NCBI RefSeq assembly: GCF_002865645.1
Contig: NW_020194684.1
Location: forward strand, 89,670-153,669
Direction of reading: 5' to 3'
Length of the DNA: 64,000 bases
DNA from: Hyaloscypha bicolor E
Taxonomy: Eukaryota; Ascomycota; Leotiomycetes; Helotiales; Hyaloscyphaceae
The notes under the pieces: generated by a model
Seen by the model: the letters and a program-made list of their open reading frames with translations, nothing else
What the model was told of the DNA's origin: nothing
The model's database searches: none
Position numbers and translations under genes: made by a program
In this document: piece by piece, positions 11,140 to 20,828 of the stretch
How the letters are laid out: each line of letters opens with the position of its first letter
How positions within the stretch are numbered: the first letter of the stretch is position 1

Positions 11140-11953
11140 CCTCCATCAGTGTGGGCTCCGATAAGCTCGATAAGCGACGATTAGATAATTGCGCTAATTT
11201 TTCGATAATCGATAATCGACCATCGATTACGATAATTATCGAACTAAGGCCTTGGCAATACTACAGGGCCACTACAGGGCCACTACAGGGCCAATGCGCT
11301 ATATTTATGGGCCTCATACCACCTTTTCTTTACTATAGCAGAATTCCGATTTAGTAAAGGCGGTATAAGGCCTATAAATATAGCGCATTAGCCCTGTAGT
11401 AGCCCTGTAGTACTACCAAGGCCCTGGACCCACTATTATTAATAGATTTAGTACTGTAAAGGCGGTCTAAGGCCTGTAAATATAGCGTATTGGCCCTGTA
11501 GTGGCCCTGTAGTGGCCCTGTAGTATTGCCAAGGCCCTGGGACCCACTATTATCGATGGAATTATCGATAGGCTCGCTCAATGGCTGGCGGGCCCACTTT
11601 TATCAATGGAATTATCGAGGTAATGGGGCTCGCTGGCTGGCTGGGCCCACTTTTATTAATGGAATTATCGATAACTGGATTAAATACTAGCTAGTCTACG
11701 TTATATAATAGACTATTAAATAAAAAGTTAAAAAGTCTAATAGTATAGTAATAATAGTATACTTTTATACTAATCTTAATACTAATCGGTTTATAATTGA
11801 ACTAGAAAGCCGTAATGGGGCTCGTTTAATGGCTGGGCCCACTTTTATCGACGATAATTATCGATATCGATCGTTTATCGATCGCTTAGCCGATAACGAT
11901 TACTAATCGATAATTTCGATCGATAATTTATCGGAGCCCACACTGGCCTCCAT
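11140..11953. mobile_element. hAT-like non-autonomous element with 8-bp target duplication
   Basis: The element spans 11148-11945 (798 bp). It is bounded by perfect 18-bp terminal inverted repeats (CAGTGTGGGCTCCGATAA at 11148-11165 and its complement at 11928-11945). It is flanked by an exact 8-bp direct repeat GCCTCCAT at 11140-11147 and 11946-11953. An 8-bp duplication and TIRs beginning CAGTG are typical of hAT-superfamily elements. There is no transposase ORF. The interior has three copies of a ~70-110 bp module containing tandem CCCTGTAGTGG units, the first copy inverted. It also has several copies of a GGGCCCACTTTTAT/AATGGAATTATCGA unit (near 11590, 11645 and 11830) and many ATCGAT-type palindromes. 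Confidence 0.85.
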
Positions 11954-13347
11954 TCTTTGTTATGCAGTCATTGCTGCCTTGAAGTTGGCGTAAGCATCGT
12001 GTTACTCAAGAATTCGCCAGGGAAATTAGTAAGACGAGTTTATCTAAACAAAATTTAAACGACCATGCATCCAACACTCAATTGCATGCCCCAGGAATCA
12101 AAACCAAGAGCCGCGTGAAAAGGAAACCGTCATTGAATTTTCGATCATTCTCCAACGCTGTATGGAGGGCTCCGCGCAAGCACTGTCGAGGGGTTATTAA
12201 GGACAAGCCCCCAGGCGCATGCCAAACACATATCATAAGGTATTATGAATCAATATTATCTTTCTTTAGTGCCGTATGGGCCTGGTAAGCTTGCTATTCT
12301 TGCTTAGGTGCCAATCGCCCTCGGCTCACCCTCAACTCAATCAACTGCCTGAGTACCCTAAGCACCCTGAGCACGCTAATCACCCCTAGCAGCTCACCTA
12401 AGCAAGCCTGATTATCCCAACGAATTTTTGCCAAATAATCGCGTGTTTTGACTTCTCGCTTTTCAATTAATTATACTTGATCTAGTCTCTATTCCCTTAT
12501 CAAGTTTTAGTAATAATACTTAAGGAGCTGTTAGTTCCCAAGGAACCTGAAGTAGACACTTGCTAAAAAAAAAACCCTTCTGTGAGGTTACTGGGCTGTC
12601 AAGATCTCATCTCAGACGCGCAAGTGTGGTTGAGGAATGAGGAACACATTGCTAAGGAGATTCTGAGTTTGTTTCTTGGAGTTTGCGAACGCGAGGTTAA
12701 GCTTACTGCCACCTCACGTGTGTAAGCTGATCCTGGATCCAGATCCATCGAGGCTTAAAGTTGCCCATTTGTCGTACTTTCTGAACGATTGGAGCGTATG
12801 TTACGAGCCAGCGAAAGCGAAACCGTTCCTGTCATGATTCGTTGGCTTAACCAATAGTTTTCCTTGTATTGAGGACTGTCGTTCCCGATCTGGAAGAGAG
12901 CCTCAACACCGCCTTGTTGCTTATAGGAGCGCACCGCCTAGCCTTGGCCTCGCCTAGCGAGTTGCTCCCTGTAGAGATGTGGCAGTGTTACCCTAACCTC
13001 AGCATCCCCTAATGTGCTGGGTGACAGTTACTGGACTTCGCTCAGAGCTGGTGGGATCTCGCATGCACCGTAGGAGTATTGAATAATAAGCACGCAGCAG
13101 GCACGATAGGAAGAGAAGGATGTAAATAGAAACAAGGCAATTGCTCAATTGAGAACGAAAAACTCCAAACGAATGATGAGAAAAGGAGTATATAAGAACA
13201 CTTAGATGTCCGTTGGAACGTTCGACATAACACATCAAACAATCATCAACAGCACTACTCTATTCTAAAATACAACTCATCTATTACTCAACTACTGAGT
13301 CTTATCTATTCTACTCTTCAAATCTTCTCCAAGACACCACCGCAACA
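11954..13347. other. Intergenic and upstream region of the secreted protein gene
   Basis: No gene could be supported. Around 12350-12410 there is a short degenerate repeat built on AGCACCCTGAGCACGCTAA-like words. The last 150 bases are the TATA-bearing promoter and a C/T- and A-rich leader of the small secreted protein gene. Confidence 0.5.
13189..13196 (+). promoter_or_regulatory. TATA box of the small secreted protein gene
   Basis: TATATAAG about 152 bp before the ATG at 13348, followed by a pyrimidine- and adenine-rich untranslated leader. This is a normal arrangement for a strongly transcribed fungal gene. The call rests on motif and position only. Confidence 0.5.
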
Positions 13348-13770
13348 ATGCAGTTCTCATCAACCCTCATCGCTTTCGTTTCCCTCCTCGCGGCTGCCCT
13401 CCCAGCAGCAACAGCCTCTCCAATTGAAACTCGCGATCCACCCGTCCCATCTAAAGGGACATACCTCCTCGGCGTACGCTCACTTTTCCCATCCGCATCC
13501 CCATTATCATTCTCTTCAAGCAATGTTCTAACGCTCGCTGCAGGGATGCCAAACCGGCAGATCTTCATATGGCTACTCCAACTTCTGCCCCACCGATTTC
13601 GCTGGGCCCGATTACCCACAGGATTACTACCAGACTCCCTGTGACCCTGCTGCTCAGGTATGTATTACCTTGATAAACAGAAGATGGGAGAACTAATAGT
13701 CGACCAGTGCACCAATACTGGCAACCACTGCACATGGATGGTTGGCAATGAGTATGCTAACTGCACTTAA
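13348..13770 (+). CDS. Small secreted cysteine-rich protein (100 aa)
   Basis: Three exons join in phase 0: 13348-13473, 13544-13657 and 13708-13770, with introns of 70 nt (13474-13543) and 50 nt (13658-13707, with an ACTAAT branch site). The product has 100 residues. Residues 1-23 form a classical signal peptide (MQFSSTLIAF, then an Ala/Leu-rich core ending ATA), so cleavage is likely before SPIETR. The mature part is rich in Tyr, Asp and Pro and has exactly six cysteines (in GCQTG, FCPTD, TPCDP, QCTNT, HCTWM and NCT), an even number that could form three disulfides. Such proteins are often effectors, antimicrobial peptides or surface proteins. I recognise no named family and the role is unknown. 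The unspliced frame would lose all cysteines, which supports the intron model. Confidence 0.78.
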
Positions 13771-14548
13771 ATGCTTGTTCCTGAGATGGAGTAGAGTGGC
13801 GTGCAGGCAGTGGAGGCATGGTTTGGTGTTTGGTGGCATAGTATGGCAGGCTTTACTCTCCTTTAGTAATAGCTTTGGGGTTTTTAAGATTGGGTAAATT
13901 TAGCGGCATTGTATTCGGTCTGTTCTAATTTACTCACCAAAGGTCGATTTGACTAATAAATTAAATTTGTTTGCCAATAATTTTTATTTAGTTAGTATAG
14001 CAAGATACTTAATAAAGCAGCAATTTTTAATTATTATATAGCCTTCAATTTTCTCACTTGCATAATAGCATATATTTTATAATATTAATAAGTATAGAAT
14101 ATATACTTCCCATTAACTAGATTTGTATTTATTACTTATTACCTCTTTTATATTAAGCTAAAAGATAGAAAATAATAATAAAAAATTAGTTCTTAATAAA
14201 TTTTCGGTAAAAAGAAGAAGTGGCTTGAAATAAGCTATAAGTAAAACATTTATAGCTTGTATTTATTCTTTTATAAGATAGTGAGAAAGATATTAATAAT
14301 TATATACTTTAAAATATATTATAAGCAGTGTAGTAATAACTGTTTATATCCTCCATGCATCTTATAAGCAGTATAGTAAAACCTTTTCCTAGCTCAAATT
14401 ATTATCGCAAGTAATACTGCCATATATTTTACAATTTCACTAATGTTGTAAGAAGCCAGGCAAACAATACCTCATCTCACCTCGCCCATGACATAATAAG
14501 CTGTGTAATAGCATGTAATCCCTTCTTGCACTAATATGATACCAACTT
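13771..14548. other. AT-rich intergenic region
   Basis: AT content rises strongly after the secreted protein gene (many TTAATAAT and TATATT runs). No coding sequence, no repeat pair and no LTR were recognised. It may be an old RIP-mutated fragment, but that is inference. Confidence 0.5.
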
Positions 14549-15053
14549 TTAGATCTTTTCGTCCGACGACTGGTGTCTCATCTTTAGATGCTTACGGAGG
14601 CTACTGGCCTTTGGGAAGATATGGTCCTTGTTTTGTAGCCGCCGATTGAACAGTTCCCACCTTCTATTCCGTTCTGTTCTCTTTTGGTTTTTTCCATCGT
14701 CTCTCTTGAGTTCAATGGAGCTATATTTTAAGCATCCTTTATCACTCTTCTGATGGGCGCTTTGGAGGTGCTTGCGAACAACCCAGAATCCCTTGGCAAA
14801 GCATAGGATCGAGCATTTGAGAGAAGAGAGCAGGTTCACGGCTATTCGAAGACGGCTTGGGTGATGCCACGTCTGCGGTGATGTTGTTGGCAGAGGCTAT
14901 AACCGGTATTACCTTCGATAAATGTGTAAGAGGGAATGGTACAGACGAACCACTATGCTTTGGCGTGTGTGTGGTAGTACAAAATTTACCCTTGAAATGG
15001 GCAGTTGCCGCTTCCTCACCTCTTTGCCGTTGAGTGGTTCTCAAGCCACCCAA
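14549..15053 (-). pseudogene. Remnant of a C2H2 zinc-finger-like coding sequence
   Basis: On the minus strand two overlapping frames carry zinc-finger-like pieces. One reads CSILCFAKGFWVVRKHLQ followed by SAH; the other ends SSLRKHLKMRHQ. The Cys and His spacings are not fully canonical, and the second unit lacks its cysteine pair. The region lacks a credible start or splice structure. It is best seen as a decayed gene; the zinc-finger reading is tentative. Confidence 0.4.
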
Positions 15054-15364
15054 TCAAGTTAAGTAGCCAATTAAATTTGTTAGAGAAAGATGCGCCTGTT
15101 TGCAAAAAGGCACAAGGCTGATAGCAACTTCCGAAAAAGTTGAATTAATTCACGCCACATTAAAAACAGCGAATTAAAGGTCGCTCCACACCCTGAACTT
15201 GCTGCTTATATCGAGAAGGTTCGAGAAGATCAAAACAGTAAGATCTTACATTTATTAACACTCCTCCTTCACAAATTCTGATTCTTATTGAAAGTTCGAA
15301 TTATTTAGTCATTGCCTATGCGTCAGGACCTCACCTTCGCTGCCTCGAGCGCAGTCTCAGCAAA
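15054..15364. other. Spacer and probable promoter of the FtsJ-like gene
   Basis: Mixed-composition spacer. An out-of-frame ATG near 15319 leads into the first exon region but does not join the FtsJ frame. No TATA box is evident. Confidence 0.45.
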
Positions 15365-16559
15365 ATGGGGCGAGAAAGCAGGTAAACAAATCTTAATCTC
15401 ACCGCTTGTCAAGCTGATCGTTTCTTCGCAGTTTCGACATAGATGAGGGTGCAACCGAATTAACACAAAATGAAAGCCTTATTAAAGCCACCGGGGCTAG
15501 CCCAGCCATAACTCCTTCACCCATCGCAAAGTTCCACGACTATCTTCGCCGGAAAGAACCAGTGTATGCCAGGCTTATGGAACTGAGGGAAAAGGTATGT
15601 CCATTTCTCAGGAAAAGCCCTGTAGACGCGGAAGCTGAAAAGTTGAATAGGGGTGGAAGAATCCAAAAGGAGACGAGCACTTCCAGCAGCAAAGACAGAG
15701 AGCCGATACTGCCACGGGGCAAGCTGCAGCCAAATTCTACCGAATGATGCAAGAAGCGACGGGTGCGCTCAGTCAGAAGAGCCGAACTTCAGAGGATTTC
15801 GAAATCCTCGATCTTTGTATGGCTCCTGGTGGCTATACAGCCAGCGCTTTACAGCACAATCCGACCGCAAAGGCGGTCGGAATAACCCTGCCCCCGGACC
15901 AAGGAGGCCATCAAGTCTTGTTAGATTCTCCTCATTCTTGTGTGTTTTACCATGACATCACTATGTTCGCTAAGGAGTTCGGAGTGAATGAAGTGCCTCC
16001 CACACATCCAGGGCGCGCTTCCTTCAGTACTGAAAGGCCTTTCATCAACGAAAAATTCGATCTTGTCTTCTGCGATGGCCAAGTCCTCCGAACTCACAAG
16101 CGACCTGAATACCGGGAGCGCACTGAGGCAAGCCGGCTCACAATCTCTCAGCTGATTCTGGCCTTGCAGCGCATAAGACCTGGAGGGAGACTTATCATGC
16201 TCTTGCATAAGATCGAAGCTTTGGACACAGTCGAGCTTCTCTATCGCTTCTCACAATTCTCGGACATCCAAGTCTTCAAGCCCGCCAAAAAGCATGCAAT
16301 TAGGTCAACATTCTATCTCATTGCGAAGAATGTTGAGCCGAATGCAGAGGCTGCTCAACAAGCTGTCGAAGCTTGGAAGGAGGCATGGTGGAATGCAACT
16401 TTTGGTGGGGTAGAAGGCGTGGGTGCATCGAAAATCGATATAAAGGACGATTATGCACAGAGTGTTATTGAGAATTTCGGAGACGAACTGGCTCGTCTTG
16501 CGAGACCGGTTTGGAGGATCCAGGCTGACGCTTTGAGTAAAACAGCATTTGTTCACTGA
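15365..16559 (+). CDS. FtsJ/RrmJ-like SAM-dependent methyltransferase
   Basis: Spliced from 15365-15381, 15432-15594 and 15651-16559 (introns 50 and 56 nt) to 362 residues. The Rossmann-type SAM-binding motif ILDLCMAPGG is at residues ~112-121. The acidic motif FDLVFCDG lies near 195-203. The lysine of MLLHKIE (~247) occupies the place of the third residue of the FtsJ K-D-K-E catalytic set. Family members methylate 2'-O ribose of RNA; the substrate of this subgroup in fungi is not known to me. The N-terminal 90 residues are charged (LRRKEPVYARLMELREKGW) and lie outside the catalytic fold. The start was chosen because only this 17-nt first exon, spliced at GTAAAC, keeps the frame; a small first exon makes the 5' end less certain than the rest. 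Confidence 0.87.
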
Positions 16560-16829
16560 TCTGTGAGGAATACAGCTGGTTTAGTCTGTTTACGGCGAGA
16601 GAAATTAGGATTTCACGTGACATGACAGTAGGCTTTCTCGAACAGTAGTTAGCATGAATACCATGAACAAAAACGATCATTTCCGTTTTATGCGCTTGAT
16701 TGAATGTTGAATTGAACAAACTTCTATGTCATCCGTCTCTATACACATACAGAGGAATCGTCCTTGATTATTATTATGGCCCGAGAGAACATAATTCTTC
16801 ACAGCCCTCATCATTAAATTTTTTTCAGA

Positions 16830-17304
16830 TAGGCAGTACTTTCACCCCCAAGTGTTGCCAACAACGCCCTCCACAATGCCTTCCCAGGGACCCCTTATTA
16901 CGGCGTAGCAGGCCACCACTTCGTCAAGCTGGCCTTCCAATTCATGACCCTCACCGAAAGCTGCCCGCACCGCCCTCGCGGAAACCAGCACCGAGTCTGC
17001 GCGGCGCCTCATCACGTTCACGAATGAGAAGGCGCCATGGAGGGAGTTCGAGAAGGGGGAGGGGGTAGGGCACTGCGGTTGTGAGCTCGGGGAAGGGGTG
17101 GTGGACGTATTTGTGGGAGGAGGATGAGAGGGTGGGCCCGCTGGTGGAAGAGAGGGGCCGGAGGTATGGGGTTTGGGAGGCGCTGGACGCGGGTTATGGG
17201 GATTTGTATGCTGGGGGTAAGGATGCTTATCAGGAGCTGAACCTTGAGACGGTTTGGCTCCCGGGAGGCGTTAGGAGATGTCAAAACATCAGTGGTGTTT
17301 TCTG
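16830..17304 (+). pseudogene. Frameshifted remnant of an unidentified gene
   Basis: Protein-like sequence runs through three frames in order. The first piece is ANNALHNAFPGTPYYGVAG and its neighbours (~16857-16950). The second, from ~16968, includes TALAETSTESARRLITFTNE. The third, from ~17090, reads WEEDERVGPLVEERGRRYG, continues through WEALDAGYGDLYAGGKD and stops at 17304. At least two indels separate the pieces. A possible splice acceptor (TTTTTTCAG) precedes the first piece. I do not recognise the family. An undetected intron could explain one frame change, so a functional gene is not fully excluded. Confidence 0.4.
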
Positions 17305-17908
17305 ATGAGCGATGCTAGGGATGACACTCAGAGGAAGAACTGCTAGCTTTGAGGTTACCGCTGAGCACGTAGATTAAAAACAGCTGGCTTTGAGCTGTCT
17401 AGTTTTTGGAAACAAGAAAATTTTTAGACGACCCGATGAAAGAGAGCGGGAATAGGCAGTAGCAGAGAGCAGACTAGGGAAGATGTAAGAGAGCGCAGAT
17501 GAAAAGCAACTCGGTATAGGAGCCATAAGCGTCAAGACATGAAAAGTGCTTGGAGGGCAGAGCTGACCAACTCACCGACTTGGGGACCGATAAAGTCAAG
17601 AGAAGAGTCGAATAAATGTAGGGGATCACTGGGCGGCTAGCCCAAATATCAATGGATCAGCTGCGGCTTCGCTGCTCCCGGTCGAGGGATAAAATAGCTC
17701 TCGATGGGATGGCGGGGGTATACAAACACAAAATTCGGAATTGCATGGTACAAATCTTAGGAGGTCGGTCCCCGAGCCTCGGTATTTCCCCAAATCCCAG
17801 CACCAAATGCACGCCTCCGTCCATCCATGCAAGCCCACACTCCTTGGTTCAGATGCAAGAGCTCAGTTAGCGAGCCAGCCGCCCATATATGCCCTCAAAC
17901 ATCCGCCT
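17305..17908. other. Intergenic, 3' flank of RIC8
   Basis: No gene supported. It probably contains the 3' untranslated region of the minus-strand RIC8 gene near its right edge. Confidence 0.5.
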
Positions 17909-19596
17909 CTACTCCGATTTAGCATCGTCATCTAGCTCCAGAACCCTGCCTTCCTGGTACGCCGCCTCGGCTGGATTTTTGACACTCATGACTCCAGTTT
18001 TCTTTAACCTGCAATCAATCATGTTAGCCAACAACTCGCCGAAAAAAGGACCGGACGATAATGGGCTTTGGAGACAAACCTCTCAAACAATACAAACAGC
18101 CGTTCCGCTTCCCGTTCTTTTTCCTCCATCGTCATCGGCTCCTCCTCCACGGTTTCTTCCCTATCCAATAACTGTCCAGTGACGGGGTTAACCATCCCCG
18201 CAAATTGTTCCCGACTATCCTGGCTCCCTCTCGCATTGCTCCCCTCACTCCCACTGAGGCTATACGCCTCCAGCGCGTTTTCCGGGATCGGCACGTTGTG
18301 CTGGAACAGAAACCCCGAAGCGAAGCCATACCCTACGTTGTGGACGAATTTCCTTGCGTCATTATCGCTCAAATCGAACAAAAGTGAGGATATCGTCTCT
18401 CGCACTTGCGGTGTGGTCGGATTTGTGGATAGGCGAAGAAGTCGTGAGGCGAGGGATTCTGCTCGCCCGAGGACTTTTTCTCTGTCTGCTTCGGAGGGCA
18501 GGAGCGCTCGCTGCATATGTTTTTGCACTTCTCTCGGCGCGTTTTCGTAGACTTTTCGGAGTAGGGTCAGGAGTGGGGAGACGAGCTGTTCAAGCTCGTC
18601 GTCTGCGTAGACTTTTATGCTTTTCTCGAGGATCTCGTGAAGGCGGTCGACGTTGATGTTTGGGGCGCCTTTTGGGAAAAGCTGGGCTAAGCTGTCTTTT
18701 TGGGCGAAGGGTACGTTCATGAGGGCGTTGACGAGCGAGCCGATTGGTGGTTCGAGAGGTTTGCTGCTTGATACGGCGCGCTTCGTGAGAAGTGTGAGGA
18801 TGTGGGGGAGTGCGGTGGAGAAGGCTGCCGTTCTTTGCGGACAGAAGTGTGTGACGTTAAACATCAGCTTCAGCGTCTCGATCAGGGCCATATCCTCCAT
18901 TGGATCCAACTCCTTGACCTTTTTCTGCTTTGTGACATATTGCCTCGCGTGCCTGCTGATGTTCACACATATGTTCTCTGCCAGATGATATTGATCAATC
19001 AGGTTCTCGATGTTGACGTTCGAATCGTAGGTCGTGAGGAAGATTATCCGCGAGACCAAGAATTCATCGTCCCTGCTGTCGTTCTTCAGCTTGTTGCAAG
19101 CCTTCTGCTCGTACCTCAAATCCACAAACATCTGTCGCGTATCCGCTCGAAGGAGAAGGGCATTCGCAAGGCATCGCAGCGCATTTCGTGAGGTCGTCAG
19201 GGAGGGGCTGTTGAAGGCATGTCGAGTCAAAACTTCAATTCCCTGTGCAAATTAGCTTCTGAAGAGCGTCCCGCAGCGAGTGCAACCTGCCTCTTTGGTG
19301 AAGATGGGGTCTGAGTTGGTGGGGTCACGTCCATAGACCTTAAGCTGTTGCAGAAGCTCATCTCGCTCTGCAGAGGGTCAGTGGCCGATCACCAGGCGGC
19401 TGCAGATACGCACGGTGAGGCAGCAGATTGATCGTCTGCAGGTCCGACGCCAGCCTGTCCATGATTCTCGTCACATCCTCCAATTTCGCTGCCAATTGAT
19501 CAGCGTGCGGCCAGGCAGCTTGTGTGACCTGTACGTACCAGCTCCTGACAGCTCCGCAGAGGAGGTTGAGGAGGACGTTCTCGCGCTCGCAGACAT
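17909..19596 (-). CDS. ric8: RIC8/synembryn, G-protein alpha chaperone and exchange factor
   Basis: An armadillo-type helical protein that acts in the cytosol as chaperone and guanine-nucleotide exchange factor for G-alpha subunits. In fungi it is needed for normal G-protein signalling in growth and conidiation. The minus-strand model has five exons: 19539-19596, 19414-19488, 19291-19367, 18080-19242 and 17909-18008, giving 490 residues. Family hallmarks include SRNALRCLANALLLRADTRQ and DDEFLVSRIIFLTTYDSN near the N-terminal third, a Pro-rich GMVNPVTGQ element, and a C-terminal LFERLKKTGVMSVKNPAE created by splicing out 18009-18079. The second and third exon ends use normal GT-AG introns (50 and 46 nt). 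The intron at 19243-19290 appears to be GC-AG (see findings). Start ATG at 19596 is preceded by ACC. Length and motif order match fungal RIC8 proteins. Confidence 0.92.
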
Positions 19597-20044
19597 GGTG
19601 AAGTTTGGAATTCGAAGGTTGCTATCATCAAGAGGAGGCTAGAGGTTCGTGGAGGAAGGTGGGATGGCAGAGATGGGTACGCAGAGGGTTTTCAGCGCTT
19701 TGGGCGAGAGGCTCAATAATATTTGGACCCGGGGTCGAGTACTGTATGTCGTAGGGAGGGAGGGGTGCTCTGCTGCAATGCTCGGTGCTGCAATGCTCGC
19801 TGCTGAGAACGAGTCAGGACCAGGGTTGGGCAGGGAGCAAGACTGGAGCCCGCACACCCTCCTCGCTGAATGATACTTGGATTTGAGCAGTGACCGCAAG
19901 AAGCACCGAGCTTGCTTTACGTAGGGAGACGAATGGTCTGCTGCAGCTGACGGGCATCCAGTGGCACCGCTGGAAATATGGGGTGCATGCGATGCCCTCG
20001 GGGCCCGGCGCGGTACAGTACAGAATGATCGCCCTCTTGGTCAG

Positions 20045-20065
20045 GTGTGTGTGTGTGTGTGTGTG
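20045..20065. repeat. (GT)n microsatellite
   Basis: About ten GT units in a row between a CAG and a GCCC flank. Confidence 0.9.
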
Positions 20066-20362
20066 CCCTTCGGCCTCGATCCAACCTCGGAGGCCCGCGT
20101 ATCGATAGAGTGCTGGCTGCCTGCCCGTGGCACGTATCACGAGCCTGTGCAGCTTTGGATCGACCGCACGCTTGCACGCTTGCACAGCCCTACAGTACGT
20201 TTGGTTGCAAGGTCGTCTGGTCGGTGGCAGGGAGCTGAGAATGATGGGCCGGGGAGGGGGAGGGGGAGGGGGGAAGGGACGGGGACGGGGATACGCGGGG
20301 CGTTGTGTGGTGTTGTGTGGTGTTTTCTGGTGTTGTCTGGTGTTTGATATCAGAGGAGAGGG

Positions 20363-20391
20363 TCGAGACTCGAGACTCGAGACTCGAGACT
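20363..20391. repeat. 7-bp tandem repeat TCGAGAC, four copies
   Basis: Four perfect consecutive copies of TCGAGAC. Each junction creates CTCGAG palindromes. Confidence 0.85.
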
Positions 20392-20754
20392 GCGGGAATT
20401 CCAGGGCTGGAGCTTGGGGGGTCGTCAATCGCGATGGGCTGGCACTGGAAAGCTTTCAGGGGAATCGAGGAGGTGGGAGTGCTGCCCTGGGGCGGGATAT
20501 CCTCGGGCGGGAGCAGCGGCCGTGGCTTGGCCGCGTCCGAAACCCAGAAAGCTCAGCAGCTGAGAACGCGGGGCGGGACCTCGGACACTTTTGCTTTGCA
20601 ACTTTGCAGTGGTACACTGCTGATGTTGACTGCTCAGAGGGATTTTTCCTTCTTTTTTTCCAGGTTTTCTGGTTTGCAGGCCAGGGACATTGTTGCTCGC
20701 TCGGCCCTATTTTTGGGAGCCGCGCCGCCTTTCCTTCGCTTCCCCTCGCTTCAC

Positions 20755-20828
20755 TCCCCTCCACTTTCCTCCACTCCCCTCCCACTCCCACTCCCCCTCC
20801 CACTCCCCCTCCCACTCCCGCTCCCCTT
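20755..20828. repeat. C-rich (CCCACTCC)n-like tract
   Basis: Imperfect 12-bp and 6-bp tandem units of CCCACTCCCCCT/CCACTC type form a strand-asymmetric pyrimidine tract just before an ATG context at 20950. Confidence 0.75.
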
